Positions 1 to 5,710 of a DNA stretch of 21,583 nt are shown in pieces; the stretch's first letter is position 1, and each line of letters starts with the position of its first letter. The notes beneath the pieces are model-generated. The model saw only the letters and a list, made by a program, of their open reading frames with translations. It was not told the DNA's origin and searched no databases. The translations under genes and the position numbers were made by a program. Source of the stretch: a virus. Location of the stretch: positions 1 through 21,583 of IMG/VR virus record IMGVR_UViG_3300006176_000015; one strand, 5' to 3'.

Positions 1-70
1 GGCCGGAACTGTGCGTAAAACACGCCCTACAATGCAAGGGCGCCCATTCCTGCGTAAGGTTGCGGGCTAA
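1..70 (+). CDS. 3' end of an unidentified plus-strand gene (partial)
   Basis: The frame starting at base 2 is open from the window edge to a TAA at 68-70 and encodes about 22 residues ending in GRPFLRKVAG. Too little is visible to name a product. Two things make a real gene end plausible. The frame is open across the whole visible stretch, and a degenerate copy of the phage's boundary element (TTGCCGTCTGAGAGG, 74-88) lies just past the stop, as the perfect copies do elsewhere. If real, a plus-strand gene would converge here on the minus-strand cluster that ends at 113. A chance open frame of this length cannot be excluded. Confidence 0.3.
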   Translation, partial: AGTVRKTRPTMQGRPFLRKVAG

Positions 71-112
71 CTTTTGCCGTCTGAGAGGCGCGGAGGAGTG
101 AGGAGAGGGGGT

Positions 113-454
113 TTATGCGTGGATGCCATCAGGTGTAATCGAGAAGTGATCGTAGTCCTTGATCCCGAAGTCTCCGCCGTAGCGATAGGCTGGCCCCAAT
201 GTTTTCCACCAAGTACCCAGTTCTACGTAGGCATCGGGCGTTGTCAGGAATTCTCCGTCTTTGAAAAGATTCAGGTCTATCGCCAGTCGTTGCAAGTGGA
301 GCGAATCGGCAACTCCAGTATGGTGCGCGGCGTCCCATTCCGCTTGCTCCGGTGTACGCCACGCTTCCCCCAGAGTGACACCGTAGCCAAGCTCAGCGGC
401 TTTCTGAATTAACAGAGCTGCGGACTGCGAAAATTCTTCTTGAAGTTGGCTCAC
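113..454 (-). CDS. M15-family peptidase, probable endolysin (113 aa)
   Basis: The protein carries the hallmarks of zinc peptidase family M15 (VanY / L-alanyl-D-glutamate type), which cuts peptidoglycan cross-bridge peptides. The segment SLHLQRLAIDL at residues 51-61 matches the SxHxxxxAxD zinc-binding pattern (His53, Asp60). DYDHF at 100-104 supplies the third ligand (His103) and a likely catalytic acid. The upstream segment GEAWRTPEQA (29-38) is also typical. At 113 residues it is a bare catalytic domain with no wall-binding domain or signal peptide, so release would need a holin. The start is a GTG that overlaps the stop of the preceding gene (GTGA, 451-454), so the two are translationally coupled. 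It is the last gene of the minus-strand replication cluster, an unusual place for a lysis gene. Confidence 0.85.
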   Translation of the reverse strand: MSQLQEEFSQSAALLIQKAAELGYGVTLGEAWRTPEQAEWDAAHHTGVADSLHLQRLAIDLNLFKDGEFLTTPDAYVELGTWWKTLGPAYRYGGDFGIKDYDHFSITPDGIHA

Positions 455-639
455 GGCTTATTCCCGCCGCGCCACTTGCGCTCCTCGATCCGCACCCGAT
501 CGTTCTCCAGAACCTTCGCGGCCAGTTCAGTGAGTGGCACCTGCGCTTTTATCGCATAAGTCACGGGCGCTGCCGAAAATCCGTTCGGCCATTCCCGCTC
601 GTTCGTCAGTTCTCGCAGCAGTTGGTCGTCAAGTTTCAT
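451..639 (-). CDS. Small conserved-looking protein, unknown (62 aa)
   Basis: This is a charged 62-residue protein with no recognised domain. It begins MKLDDQLLRELTN and ends in an Arg/Lys-rich tail. The ATG at 639 is preferred over a GTG at 654 because GGAGG lies about 7 bases upstream. That ATG also overlaps the stop of the preceding gene in an ATGA arrangement (636-639). Its own stop overlaps the GTG of the endolysin-like gene. Tight coupling on both sides supports a real gene in a polycistronic minus-strand operon. It might be a small lysis or replication accessory, but the sequence does not say which. Confidence 0.6.
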   Translation of the reverse strand: MKLDDQLLRELTNEREWPNGFSAAPVTYAIKAQVPLTELAAKVLENDRVRIEERKWRGGNKP

Positions 640-1100
640 GCGATTTTCCTCCACAGTGGCGCACCGCCTTCTCGCTTTGAATCGAGTTCCTGCATCGCAG
701 CTTCATAATCCGCTTTCGTCCACTTCGTAGCACCGGACGCCTGTCTTTTCTTCCAAAGCCAAAGCAGATCATTCGTGTCATATCCGCGTCCGTGGCGGCG
801 TTTGCAGGCATCGTCGCAAACTTCTCTCGGTTGATTGGAAGCGTATGTCTGCACCAACTCCAAAATGTTCGCTGGGCGTGGAAAGAATTTCCCGTTTCGA
901 AACCAGTTCTCAAAAGCGTATTCACATGCGTCTTGACTAACGCCGTTCAGTATATCGGCCCAGACCTCGGTTTCCGATTCTGTCATATCTTTCCCAAAAA
1001 GATTAGCCGCTCGCTGCAACATTGCGAACTGTAAACTTGTCAAGCACGGCTTTGTTTCTGCGCTGTCGGGCTTGTTCCTTCGACTCGTGAAATCCGCCAT
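636..1100 (-). CDS. Putative helicase loader, G39P / lambda P-like (154 aa)
   Basis: The central region (roughly residues 25-85) has aromatic-rich helices followed by a short FFPRPANILELVQ segment. This pattern is seen in phage helicase loader/inhibitor proteins of the G39P and lambda P kind, which bring the replicative helicase to the origin. The assignment rests on pattern recognition and on position directly after a replication-organiser gene. The start chosen is the second of two close ATGs (1100 rather than 1106), because AGGAG then lies an ideal 8 bases upstream. The open frame continues further upstream but without a better ribosome site. Oddly, the gene overlaps the 3' end of the preceding gene by 98 bases in another frame. 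The downstream neighbour is coupled by ATGA. Confidence 0.6.
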   Translation of the reverse strand: MADFTSRRNKPDSAETKPCLTSLQFAMLQRAANLFGKDMTESETEVWADILNGVSQDACEYAFENWFRNGKFFPRPANILELVQTYASNQPREVCDDACKRRHGRGYDTNDLLWLWKKRQASGATKWTKADYEAAMQELDSKREGGAPLWRKIA

Positions 1101-1833
1101 TGCCATTTCTCCTCCACTTGGAATCTTCAAAATAAAACTTGTCGATTGGAACACCCGCTTCGCGATCATCCAGCACTTTCGAGGCTAACTGGGTACACAC
1201 AGCTTCGGCCTCTCGGCCACTGTACTTCGCCTCTGCCTTAATCGCCTCCGTGACCACTCCACGATTTGCTGGGGTTTGCGGTAAACCAATCATTTCGAGA
1301 AATTTAATTGCCAATTCGAACGGGCGCGGTTCTGCGGTTTCGGCAAAACCTCCCCCCTTATGAATCTTGTTTTTAGTATTCTCTGCTTTCAACCCCTCTA
1401 CTGCTTTATATTCTACTTCTGCTTCTGCTTGGGCTAACGGCGGCTTACTGGAGTTAACATTGCTAACTTTGTTAACAGCCTGTTTACGGCGGTTCCTCAT
1501 GTAATTCCGCATGTACTCTTTTCGTTCTTCTTCATTTCTCATTCTCCTGTATTTTGTGTAGTTTATGAGCGACCACCCGCCGCCGATCTCCTCGATTCTT
1601 CGCCCATCGCATTCCTTCGAGCGGCTCCATTTGTCCGGCGCGGCCAGTTTTTCGAGAGCCGATACGGTCTTCTCAATCGAGACTCTGGCGCGATCCGCAA
1701 GGCCGGGAACCGAAGCCATCACATGCCCAGTCTTGTCGGCCATCGCTAACATGGTGATCCAGACCAAACGAGTGTGGTCTTCTTCCCGCCAAATAGTAGA
1801 ATCCGTTAGGGATGAGAACAGTTTTGTATACAC
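1003..1833 (-). CDS. Phage replisome organiser-like winged-helix protein (about 276 aa)
   Basis: The N-terminal region reads as the replisome-organiser winged helix of phage initiators (lambda O / DnaD-like in role). It has a YTKLFSS...DSTIW opening, helices around LVWITMLAMADKTG, a recognition-type segment VPGLADRARVS, and the typical IEEIGGGWSLINYTKYR end. A highly charged linker (EERKEYMRNYMRNRRK) and a low-complexity middle follow, then a second helical domain near the C terminus. Such proteins bind the phage origin and recruit the helicase loader, and the next gene downstream looks like that loader. The start is uncertain. A GTG at 1833 matches the usual family N terminus, while an in-frame GTG at 1908 would add 25 residues. 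Neither has a good Shine-Dalgarno. It is the first gene of the minus-strand cluster. Confidence 0.7.
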   Translation of the reverse strand: MYTKLFSSLTDSTIWREEDHTRLVWITMLAMADKTGHVMASVPGLADRARVSIEKTVSALEKLAAPDKWSRSKECDGRRIEEIGGGWSLINYTKYRRMRNEEERKEYMRNYMRNRRKQAVNKVSNVNSSKPPLAQAEAEVEYKAVEGLKAENTKNKIHKGGGFAETAEPRPFELAIKFLEMIGLPQTPANRGVVTEAIKAEAKYSGREAEAVCTQLASKVLDDREAGVPIDKFYFEDSKWRRNGNGGFHESKEQARQRRNKAVLDKFTVRNVAASG

Positions 1834-1843
1834 GGAAGCTAAC

Positions 1844-1871
1844 ACGATACCGCAACTAATTGGCTTGTCAA
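1844..1871 (-). promoter_or_regulatory. Candidate sigma70 promoter for the minus-strand replication cluster
   Basis: Read on the minus strand, TTGACA at 1871-1866 is followed after 16 bases by TATCGT at 1849-1844. The -35 box is a perfect consensus and the -10 box matches moderately. Transcription would begin near 1837, just before the GTG at 1833, giving an almost leaderless message and supporting the shorter start of the replication gene. The sequence around the -35 box is self-complementary (TTGTCAA/TTGACAA). On the plus strand, TTGTCA at 1865-1870 with TACCTT at 1887-1892 could be a weaker divergent promoter. Confidence 0.4.
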
Positions 1872-1892
1872 GAGTAAAATCTGTGCTACCTT

Positions 1893-2288
1893 GTGCAATT
1901 GTGGTCACAGCGCCAAGCTACGCGCCTCATGCAATCGTGGAAGGAAACCCACCCGTGCGCCGATTGCCATTTCTTCTACCGCTACTGCCAGATGGAGTTC
2001 GACCATGACCCCGCCCGTGGCAAATACTTCAACCTCGGCACCGATGGCAAGAAGCTCTCGGAAATCGCCCTACGCCGAGAAATGGCAAGATGTGATGTCG
2101 TATGCTGCAACTGCCACGCCCTCCGTACTTGGCTGCGCCTGTGTCGATCTCGACTCGGTGATCCTGTTCCACGATACCGCGTGGGGAAACTCCCGCCTGG
2201 GGCCAGTCTTACCCCGTGGCCGCGAACTCTGCCAGTTGCTCTACGACCGGAAATTCAGAGTGATCGTTTTGACTGCGCGACCCATTGA
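1893..2288 (+). CDS. HNH-type endonuclease, C-terminal part possibly read out of frame
   Basis: Residues 20-79 carry the pattern of small phage HNH nucleases. There is a zinc pair CADC (22-25), then QMEFDHDP with the catalytic-type Asp-His at 37-38, a GKYFN segment, and a second zinc cluster CCNCHALRT (71-79). HNH proteins nick or cut DNA and are often free-standing homing nucleases or packaging partners. Similarity ends near base 2129. The remaining 53 codons to 2288 overlap the next gene in another frame and look like low-quality sequence. The start may be the GTG at 1893 or the ATG at 1929. Neither has a convincing ribosome site. Confidence 0.7.
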   Translation: MQLWSQRQATRLMQSWKETHPCADCHFFYRYCQMEFDHDPARGKYFNLGTDGKKLSEIALRREMARCDVVCCNCHALRTWLRLCRSRLGDPVPRYRVGKLPPGASLTPWPRTLPVALRPEIQSDRFDCATH

Positions 2289-2418
2289 GCAACACAGCAA
2301 CATCGCGTGGCACCTGAAAAATCACGACGTTCGGTTCCACGACGTTACCAACTTCAAACCCCCAGCCGATTTTTACTTCGATGACAAAGCTGTACGTACA
2401 CCGAAAAACTGGAAATGA
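2095..2418 (+). CDS. HAD-like phosphatase (about 107 aa)
   Basis: The protein shows the motifs of a small HAD-superfamily phosphohydrolase. Motif I is CVDLDS with the DxD pair at residues 18-20. Motif II is VIVLTARP (Thr60). A NFKPP lysine stands at 88 and the terminal acidic motif is YFDDKAV (Asp96-Asp97). Short phage proteins of this type resemble the phosphatase half of polynucleotide kinase-phosphatases, although no kinase domain is present. The start is unclear. ATG 2095 (or GTG 2092) lies inside the HNH gene's conserved region and leaves about 14 residues of odd sequence before the domain. Its stop overlaps the next ATG (ATGA, 2415-2418), so downstream coupling is clear. The substrate is unknown. 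Confidence 0.72.
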   Translation: MSYAATATPSVLGCACVDLDSVILFHDTAWGNSRLGPVLPRGRELCQLLYDRKFRVIVLTARPIEQHSNIAWHLKNHDVRFHDVTNFKPPADFYFDDKAVRTPKNWK

Positions 2419-3176
2419 TCCAAGAAGAAATCTCCGCCATTGGCTCCATTGAAACCCTCGGCCCCGCTCTCGACAAGTACGAGATCGCCGACTTTGCCCG
2501 CGACGACTGGCCGCGCTTCGCCGAACTCGTGAACCTGCTCAATCCCCGCGATCAGGAAATCATGCTGCTCTACGCCGTCTTACAAAAACGTCCTACGGAA
2601 TTGTCAATACTTTTTGGAAAGGCAGGGCACCGTGCCGAAGAAGACCTACACAAATCAGCACACAAACTGGCTGGACTCGCTGAGTTCGGACCAATACCTT
2701 CGATTGATCGAATTGATGCTGTCCTCAAACGAGCCGAACTTGCAGCGTTTGGCAACCATTCGCTTGGAGCGTGCCTTTGGCAATATGCTAGGTGTAGAGA
2801 CTTTGCCGAGTGCGCCACACTCATGGGACACAGCGGCCTCCGCCAGCACATGCTCCGCACCTTTAAGCAACTCCATGCCACCAATGGACGCGAAGAAGGA
2901 CTCCTCGCAGGCTGGATACTCTGGCTCGTCGATGGCTCCGACCCCCACGGGAAAGGCTGGCGCAAGCGCAAGCGCGGAACCAAAGACTACAAGCTCGGCC
3001 CCACCGTGTTTCGAAGCCAAGCCGTAGCCTATGGAGATTACAAACCAGACGGATCACGGCCAGTCACGACTATGGCTCTGCCGCCTGCGGACGGGCGCGG
3101 AGGGCGCGGGCAACGGGCTGCGGTCGTCAAGATCAAGCGTCACATGAAATTCGTTTTGCGAGGGATGAATGCCTGA
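2415..3176 (+). CDS. Unknown protein with a sigma-region-4-like helix-turn-helix (253 aa)
   Basis: The product is not confidently recognised. Residues 42-85 resemble the sigma factor region 4 pattern, with LNPRDQEIMLLY followed by TELSILFG and a long charged helix ending LHKSAHKL. In sigma factors the equivalent helices bind the -35 element. No region 2 is visible, so it would not be a complete sigma factor. It could be a degenerate regulator or simply a helical protein. The C-terminal third is basic (KGWRKRKRGTKDYK near residues 180-193) and could contact nucleic acid. The start overlaps the HAD gene's stop (ATGA). A second frame at 2614-3027 is also long and open over the middle of this gene. 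The 2415 frame is preferred because it is continuous and coupled. Confidence 0.6.
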   Translation: MIQEEISAIGSIETLGPALDKYEIADFARDDWPRFAELVNLLNPRDQEIMLLYAVLQKRPTELSILFGKAGHRAEEDLHKSAHKLAGLAEFGPIPSIDRIDAVLKRAELAAFGNHSLGACLWQYARCRDFAECATLMGHSGLRQHMLRTFKQLHATNGREEGLLAGWILWLVDGSDPHGKGWRKRKRGTKDYKLGPTVFRSQAVAYGDYKPDGSRPVTTMALPPADGRGGRGQRAAVVKIKRHMKFVLRGMNA

Positions 3177-3391
3177 CATAGACAATTTGAGGATTGAGCG
3201 CGGAATCGGCCTTGACGCAGCGGTTCTCCAATTTTGAACAGTGGTATGTATGGTGGGCATTGGAGAAAAACGATTTCAACCAGACTAAAGCTGCGGAAGA
3301 ACTCAAAACGCATCGCAATAACCTGGTCCGTAGAATTCACGAATGGGGATGGAACGACAAAGTTCACGCGGCTATCGCGGCAGGGCGGTGA
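3169..3391 (+). pseudogene. Fis-type HTH protein, apparently frame-disrupted
   Basis: A well-placed start (ATG 3169 with GAGGGA 5 bases upstream) opens a frame that runs only to a TGA at 3235-3237. The next frame (3194-3391) continues with a clear Fis-type helix-turn-helix: KNDFNQTKAAEELKTHRNNL then VRRIHEWGW. This is the HTH_8 pattern of DNA-binding proteins. Removing one T from the TTTT run at 3232-3235 fuses the two frames into one protein of about 74 residues. As written, the downstream frame has only a TTG start directly abutting GAGGA, which is poor for initiation. The gene may be a natural pseudogene, a programmed frameshift or an assembly indel. A real small DNA-binding regulator was probably the original product. 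Confidence 0.6.
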
Positions 3392-3397
3392 TTCTCA

Positions 3398-4693
3398 ATG
3401 CCTGAGCAGGGTCAGATGATGACCAAGAAACTCGCGCACGACCAGCTTCCTCAGTGGCGTGCGATGGCTCAGCAGAAACCCGATAACCCCGAAGTGCTCT
3501 CGAATCTCGCATCCTGCCTGTTCACGGTTGGAGAAGCGGATGAAGCTCTGAGTATGTACAGTACCGCCTTGACGAAAATTGATGTACTCGCATCGAGCGA
3601 TCCCGGCGTGGAAGTCTGCAGCGATTCGGGCATCAACATGAATTTCGGCATGGTGCTCAAAGACCTCGGTCACTTCGCAGAGAGTTCGGTCATGGTGCGG
3701 AAAGCCTTCCTCGCAGACCCAGATTATTTCTATCTGAAGCTCGGCTGGATGGAATCGCTACTGCGAAACGGCAACTGGCGCGATGCGTGGCCGCTCTACG
3801 ACGAAGCGCGGCCCATGACGAAGTTCGGGGCCCGCAATATGTTCCAAGTCCCTCCCGACGTTCCGCTGTGGCTCGGAGAACGCCTGATCGCACCGGACAA
3901 CAAACTGCTTGTTATCGGGGAAGGTGGAACTGGAGATCGAATCACGTACTCACGATGGCTTCCAGAACTCGACAAGCTCGGTGCGGACTGGCGCTACTAT
4001 CCCGACGCCGCTCCGCCGATCAGCGGACTCATGCCACTGTTTCAGCGCGTGCCGTGGCTGCAAGGCAAAATCCCGGAGCCGGGATACGTTTACAACTACT
4101 GGACAACGGTTTTCAGTTTGCCGGCCGCTCTCGAAGCGATTCCGACGCAGATTCCAGAGTACCCAACATGGTTCGTGCCCGATCCCGAACTGAAGAAACG
4201 CTACGAAGTTAAGCGCACGGACTGGCTCCCGACCTATGGACTGATCTGGGGAGCGAACGAACTGTTCGAGGGTGGGATGAAATTTCGCTCGCTGCTAGAA
4301 TCGCAGGCGATGCGGATTGTGCTCTCGACTTCGGACAAAGCGCATTGGGTCAATTGCTGGATGGGAGATTCGCATGGAAACAATTCGAGATTGGGTGAAC
4401 CGGTTCTTAATCCGAAGTTTGAGAATTGGGAAGAAACCGCAGCGCTCTTGGCTAATATGGACGGGATTGTATCAACGGACAACGGTGCTGGGTGGCTCGC
4501 CCAAGCTCTCGGACTTCCCTGTTCGGTACTCCTGTCCGGCAATTCAGATTGGAAATTTCTGCGTGGAACTGAAAAGTCGTACTGGTCAAAACGCGCAAGG
4601 CTTTTCCGAAACGAAGGCCAAGGATTCGAGAGTGCAGTGACGAAGTGCATCGCGGCGATCCGCAACGGCGAAGGAGTGGGCCGTGCCGTCTAA
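3398..4693 (+). CDS. TPR protein with GT9-like glycosyltransferase domain (431 aa)
   Basis: The N-terminal third (about 15-140) is helical with tetratricopeptide features (NPEVLSNLASCLFTVGEADEA and a second copy near 80-108). The rest looks like a GT-B glycosyltransferase of the family 9 type. VIGEGGTGDRITYSRWLPEL near 172-191 corresponds to the glycine-rich GxGxGD..xFARxLP segment, and STDNGAGWLAQALGLP at 359-374 corresponds to the nucleotide-sugar pocket. TPR plus GT9-like proteins occur in many phages and bacteria and probably add sugars to protein or surface targets. Here the acceptor is unknown, and tail or capsid protein or host envelope are possible. The last residues, Arg-Ala-Val-stop, are encoded by the boundary element at 4682-4693. 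The start at 3398 has a weak ribosome site, and ATG 3416 is an alternative. Confidence 0.78.
   Translation: MPEQGQMMTKKLAHDQLPQWRAMAQQKPDNPEVLSNLASCLFTVGEADEALSMYSTALTKIDVLASSDPGVEVCSDSGINMNFGMVLKDLGHFAESSVMVRKAFLADPDYFYLKLGWMESLLRNGNWRDAWPLYDEARPMTKFGARNMFQVPPDVPLWLGERLIAPDNKLLVIGEGGTGDRITYSRWLPELDKLGADWRYYPDAAPPISGLMPLFQRVPWLQGKIPEPGYVYNYWTTVFSLPAALEAIPTQIPEYPTWFVPDPELKKRYEVKRTDWLPTYGLIWGANELFEGGMKFRSLLESQAMRIVLSTSDKAHWVNCWMGDSHGNNSRLGEPVLNPKFENWEETAALLANMDGIVSTDNGAGWLAQALGLPCSVLLSGNSDWKFLRGTEKSYWSKRARLFRNEGQGFESAVTKCIAAIRNGEGVGRAV
4682..4693 (+). repeat. Boundary element copy 1 (class B)
   Basis: Perfect CGTGCCGTCTAA followed by CTGAAGCATGAGC. It encodes the last three codons and stop of the upstream glycosyltransferase gene. 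The next ATG (4701) lies 7 bases after it and inside the conserved extension. Confidence 0.85.
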
Positions 4694-4700
4694 CTGAAGC

Positions 4701-4991
4701 ATGAGCTGGCTCACGGCTTCAATGCAAGCGCACCCGACCTACTGGACGCTCGGCATTTACATTCTGGCATCGAACTTCATCAGCGCCCTCCCCATGCCGG
4801 ATTCCACTTCCAGCAAATTCTACGGGTTCTTCTTCAAGTTTATGAACGGACTCGGAGCCAATCTCTCTCGTGCCTATGCTGGCAAAATTCCGGGCACTTC
4901 GGACATCATGCCACTGCCGGGGGCGCAGGATGCAGTCAACAAAGCGGCGGTCGTCGTCAAGGCCGTGGACATCGTTCAAGAAGGGAAATAA
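4701..4991 (+). CDS. Small membrane protein, holin candidate (96 aa)
   Basis: A hydrophobic stretch near residues 14-30 (WTLGIYILASNFISALP) forms one probable membrane segment. It is followed by the sequence SSKFYGFFFKFMNGLGANLSRAY and a soluble tail. I recall similar short proteins with an ALP..SSKFY segment from phage genomes, without known function. Size, membrane segment and the small membrane gene that follows make it a holin candidate, but the only endolysin-like gene visible is far away on the other strand. The ATG at 4701 sits inside the boundary element extension without a clear Shine-Dalgarno. ATG 4722 (starting MQAHPTYW) is an alternative. Confidence 0.65.
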   Translation: MSWLTASMQAHPTYWTLGIYILASNFISALPMPDSTSSKFYGFFFKFMNGLGANLSRAYAGKIPGTSDIMPLPGAQDAVNKAAVVVKAVDIVQEGK

Positions 4992-4993
4992 CA

Positions 4994-5167
4994 ATGCCAC
5001 TAGCTTATTTTTTCTGGGCCATTTACGTACTCTGCATCGTATTCGGTTCTTGGGCTTATTATGAGCCTGCTTCACCAAACTGGCGGCAACGCTTGGGAGG
5101 CGGTATAGCTCTCTGGATTCTGGTGGGAATGCTTGGCTATCACGAGTTCGGTTCGGTCGTTAAGTAA
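4994..5167 (+). CDS. Small two-segment membrane protein (57 aa)
   Basis: A 57-residue open frame starts two bases after the preceding stop. It has two hydrophobic segments, residues 5-22 (YFFWAIYVLCIVFGSWAY) and about 36-49 (GGIALWILVGMLGY), joined by a short polar loop containing PNWRQRL. The second segment is short, but the hairpin-like topology and size fit a class II holin or another small phage membrane protein. AAGGGAA lies about 10 bases upstream of the ATG. Tight packing between neighbours with only a few spacer bases supports reality. No family was recognised. Confidence 0.65.
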   Translation: MPLAYFFWAIYVLCIVFGSWAYYEPASPNWRQRLGGGIALWILVGMLGYHEFGSVVK

Positions 5168-5170
5168 CCC

Positions 5171-5458
5171 ATGTCATTCAGCAACGTCACTCAAAACCCA
5201 CCGCTCGGCCAGATGAACATCGAACCGCCGGACGAGTTCTATGCAGCGATAGAAAATCTGGTCGCGGTCGGAGATGCGGGTTCGGTCAACATCCCGTGGC
5301 TGCTGGGTATTTCGGTTTCGGTGGGTAATGCAACGACCGCAGCCATCTCGAAAAACTGTGTCGTATTTTGCGAGCCGGAGTGGGAGCAGGGATCGCCGGG
5401 GCAGGCCGGAATGTTCAACGGTTCTGGCGAAGGCGGAGGAATTTATGTTGGCTTGTAG
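5171..5458 (+). CDS. Unknown small protein (95 aa)
   Basis: The frame begins 3 bases after the preceding stop and encodes a mixed, mildly acidic protein with no signal peptide or recognised domain. The C terminus is glycine-rich (GSGEGGGIYVGL). Its last bases also contain the ribosome site and ATG of the next gene, a 14-base overlap that suggests coupled translation. The surrounding genes are small membrane and virion-like proteins, so a structural or accessory role is possible but not shown. Confidence 0.55.
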   Translation: MSFSNVTQNPPLGQMNIEPPDEFYAAIENLVAVGDAGSVNIPWLLGISVSVGNATTAAISKNCVVFCEPEWEQGSPGQAGMFNGSGEGGGIYVGL

Positions 5459-5708
5459 AGTTCTGCTCGCATTGCTGGCGTCAATCCACACGGTCACGCT
5501 CACTTGGATGAGTTGCGCCCAATATGTCTATCGAACTCAAGGGGTGCCCAGACCAAAATCTCAGTGGGTACTGATTTACTCCAGTGACACCTGCAGCCTG
5601 TCAACCTACAACGACGTACTCAGTAAGCACAATATCACTTACAGCTACAGGGTGGCGAATTCCGCGGGGATGTCGAACACGGTAACCGCAGTTATTCCGG
5701 TGAACTAG
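5445..5708 (+). CDS. Fibronectin type III-like fragment (87 aa)
   Basis: From residue 17 onward the protein follows the strand pattern of an FN3 domain. There is an opening HTVTLTW strand, a YVYRTQG strand equivalent to the common YNVYR motif, and a closing pair NITYSYRVANSAGMSNTVTAVIP. It is a single short domain, somewhat truncated relative to the usual 90-100 residues. The ATG at 5445 is chosen because GGAGGA lies 5 bases upstream. A longer in-frame reading back to 5274 is the shadow of the previous gene. FN3 and Ig-like domains are common on phage virions, where they may bind carbohydrate. It directly precedes the tailspike-like gene, so it may belong to the adsorption apparatus. Confidence 0.55.
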   Translation: MLACRVLLALLASIHTVTLTWMSCAQYVYRTQGVPRPKSQWVLIYSSDTCSLSTYNDVLSKHNITYSYRVANSAGMSNTVTAVIPVN

Positions 5709-5710
5709 AT

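Noticed and set aside
74-412. Plus-strand open frame of 112 codons
   Set aside because: It mirrors the M15 peptidase on the minus strand, whose zinc motifs are clear; the plus-strand translation has no recognisable pattern.
2614-3027. Plus-strand 137-codon frame inside the 2415 gene
   Set aside because: Its first half looks fairly protein-like, but it starts with a TTG lacking a ribosome site and turns into Ser/Pro/Ala-rich shadow sequence; the 2415 frame is continuous and coupled upstream.
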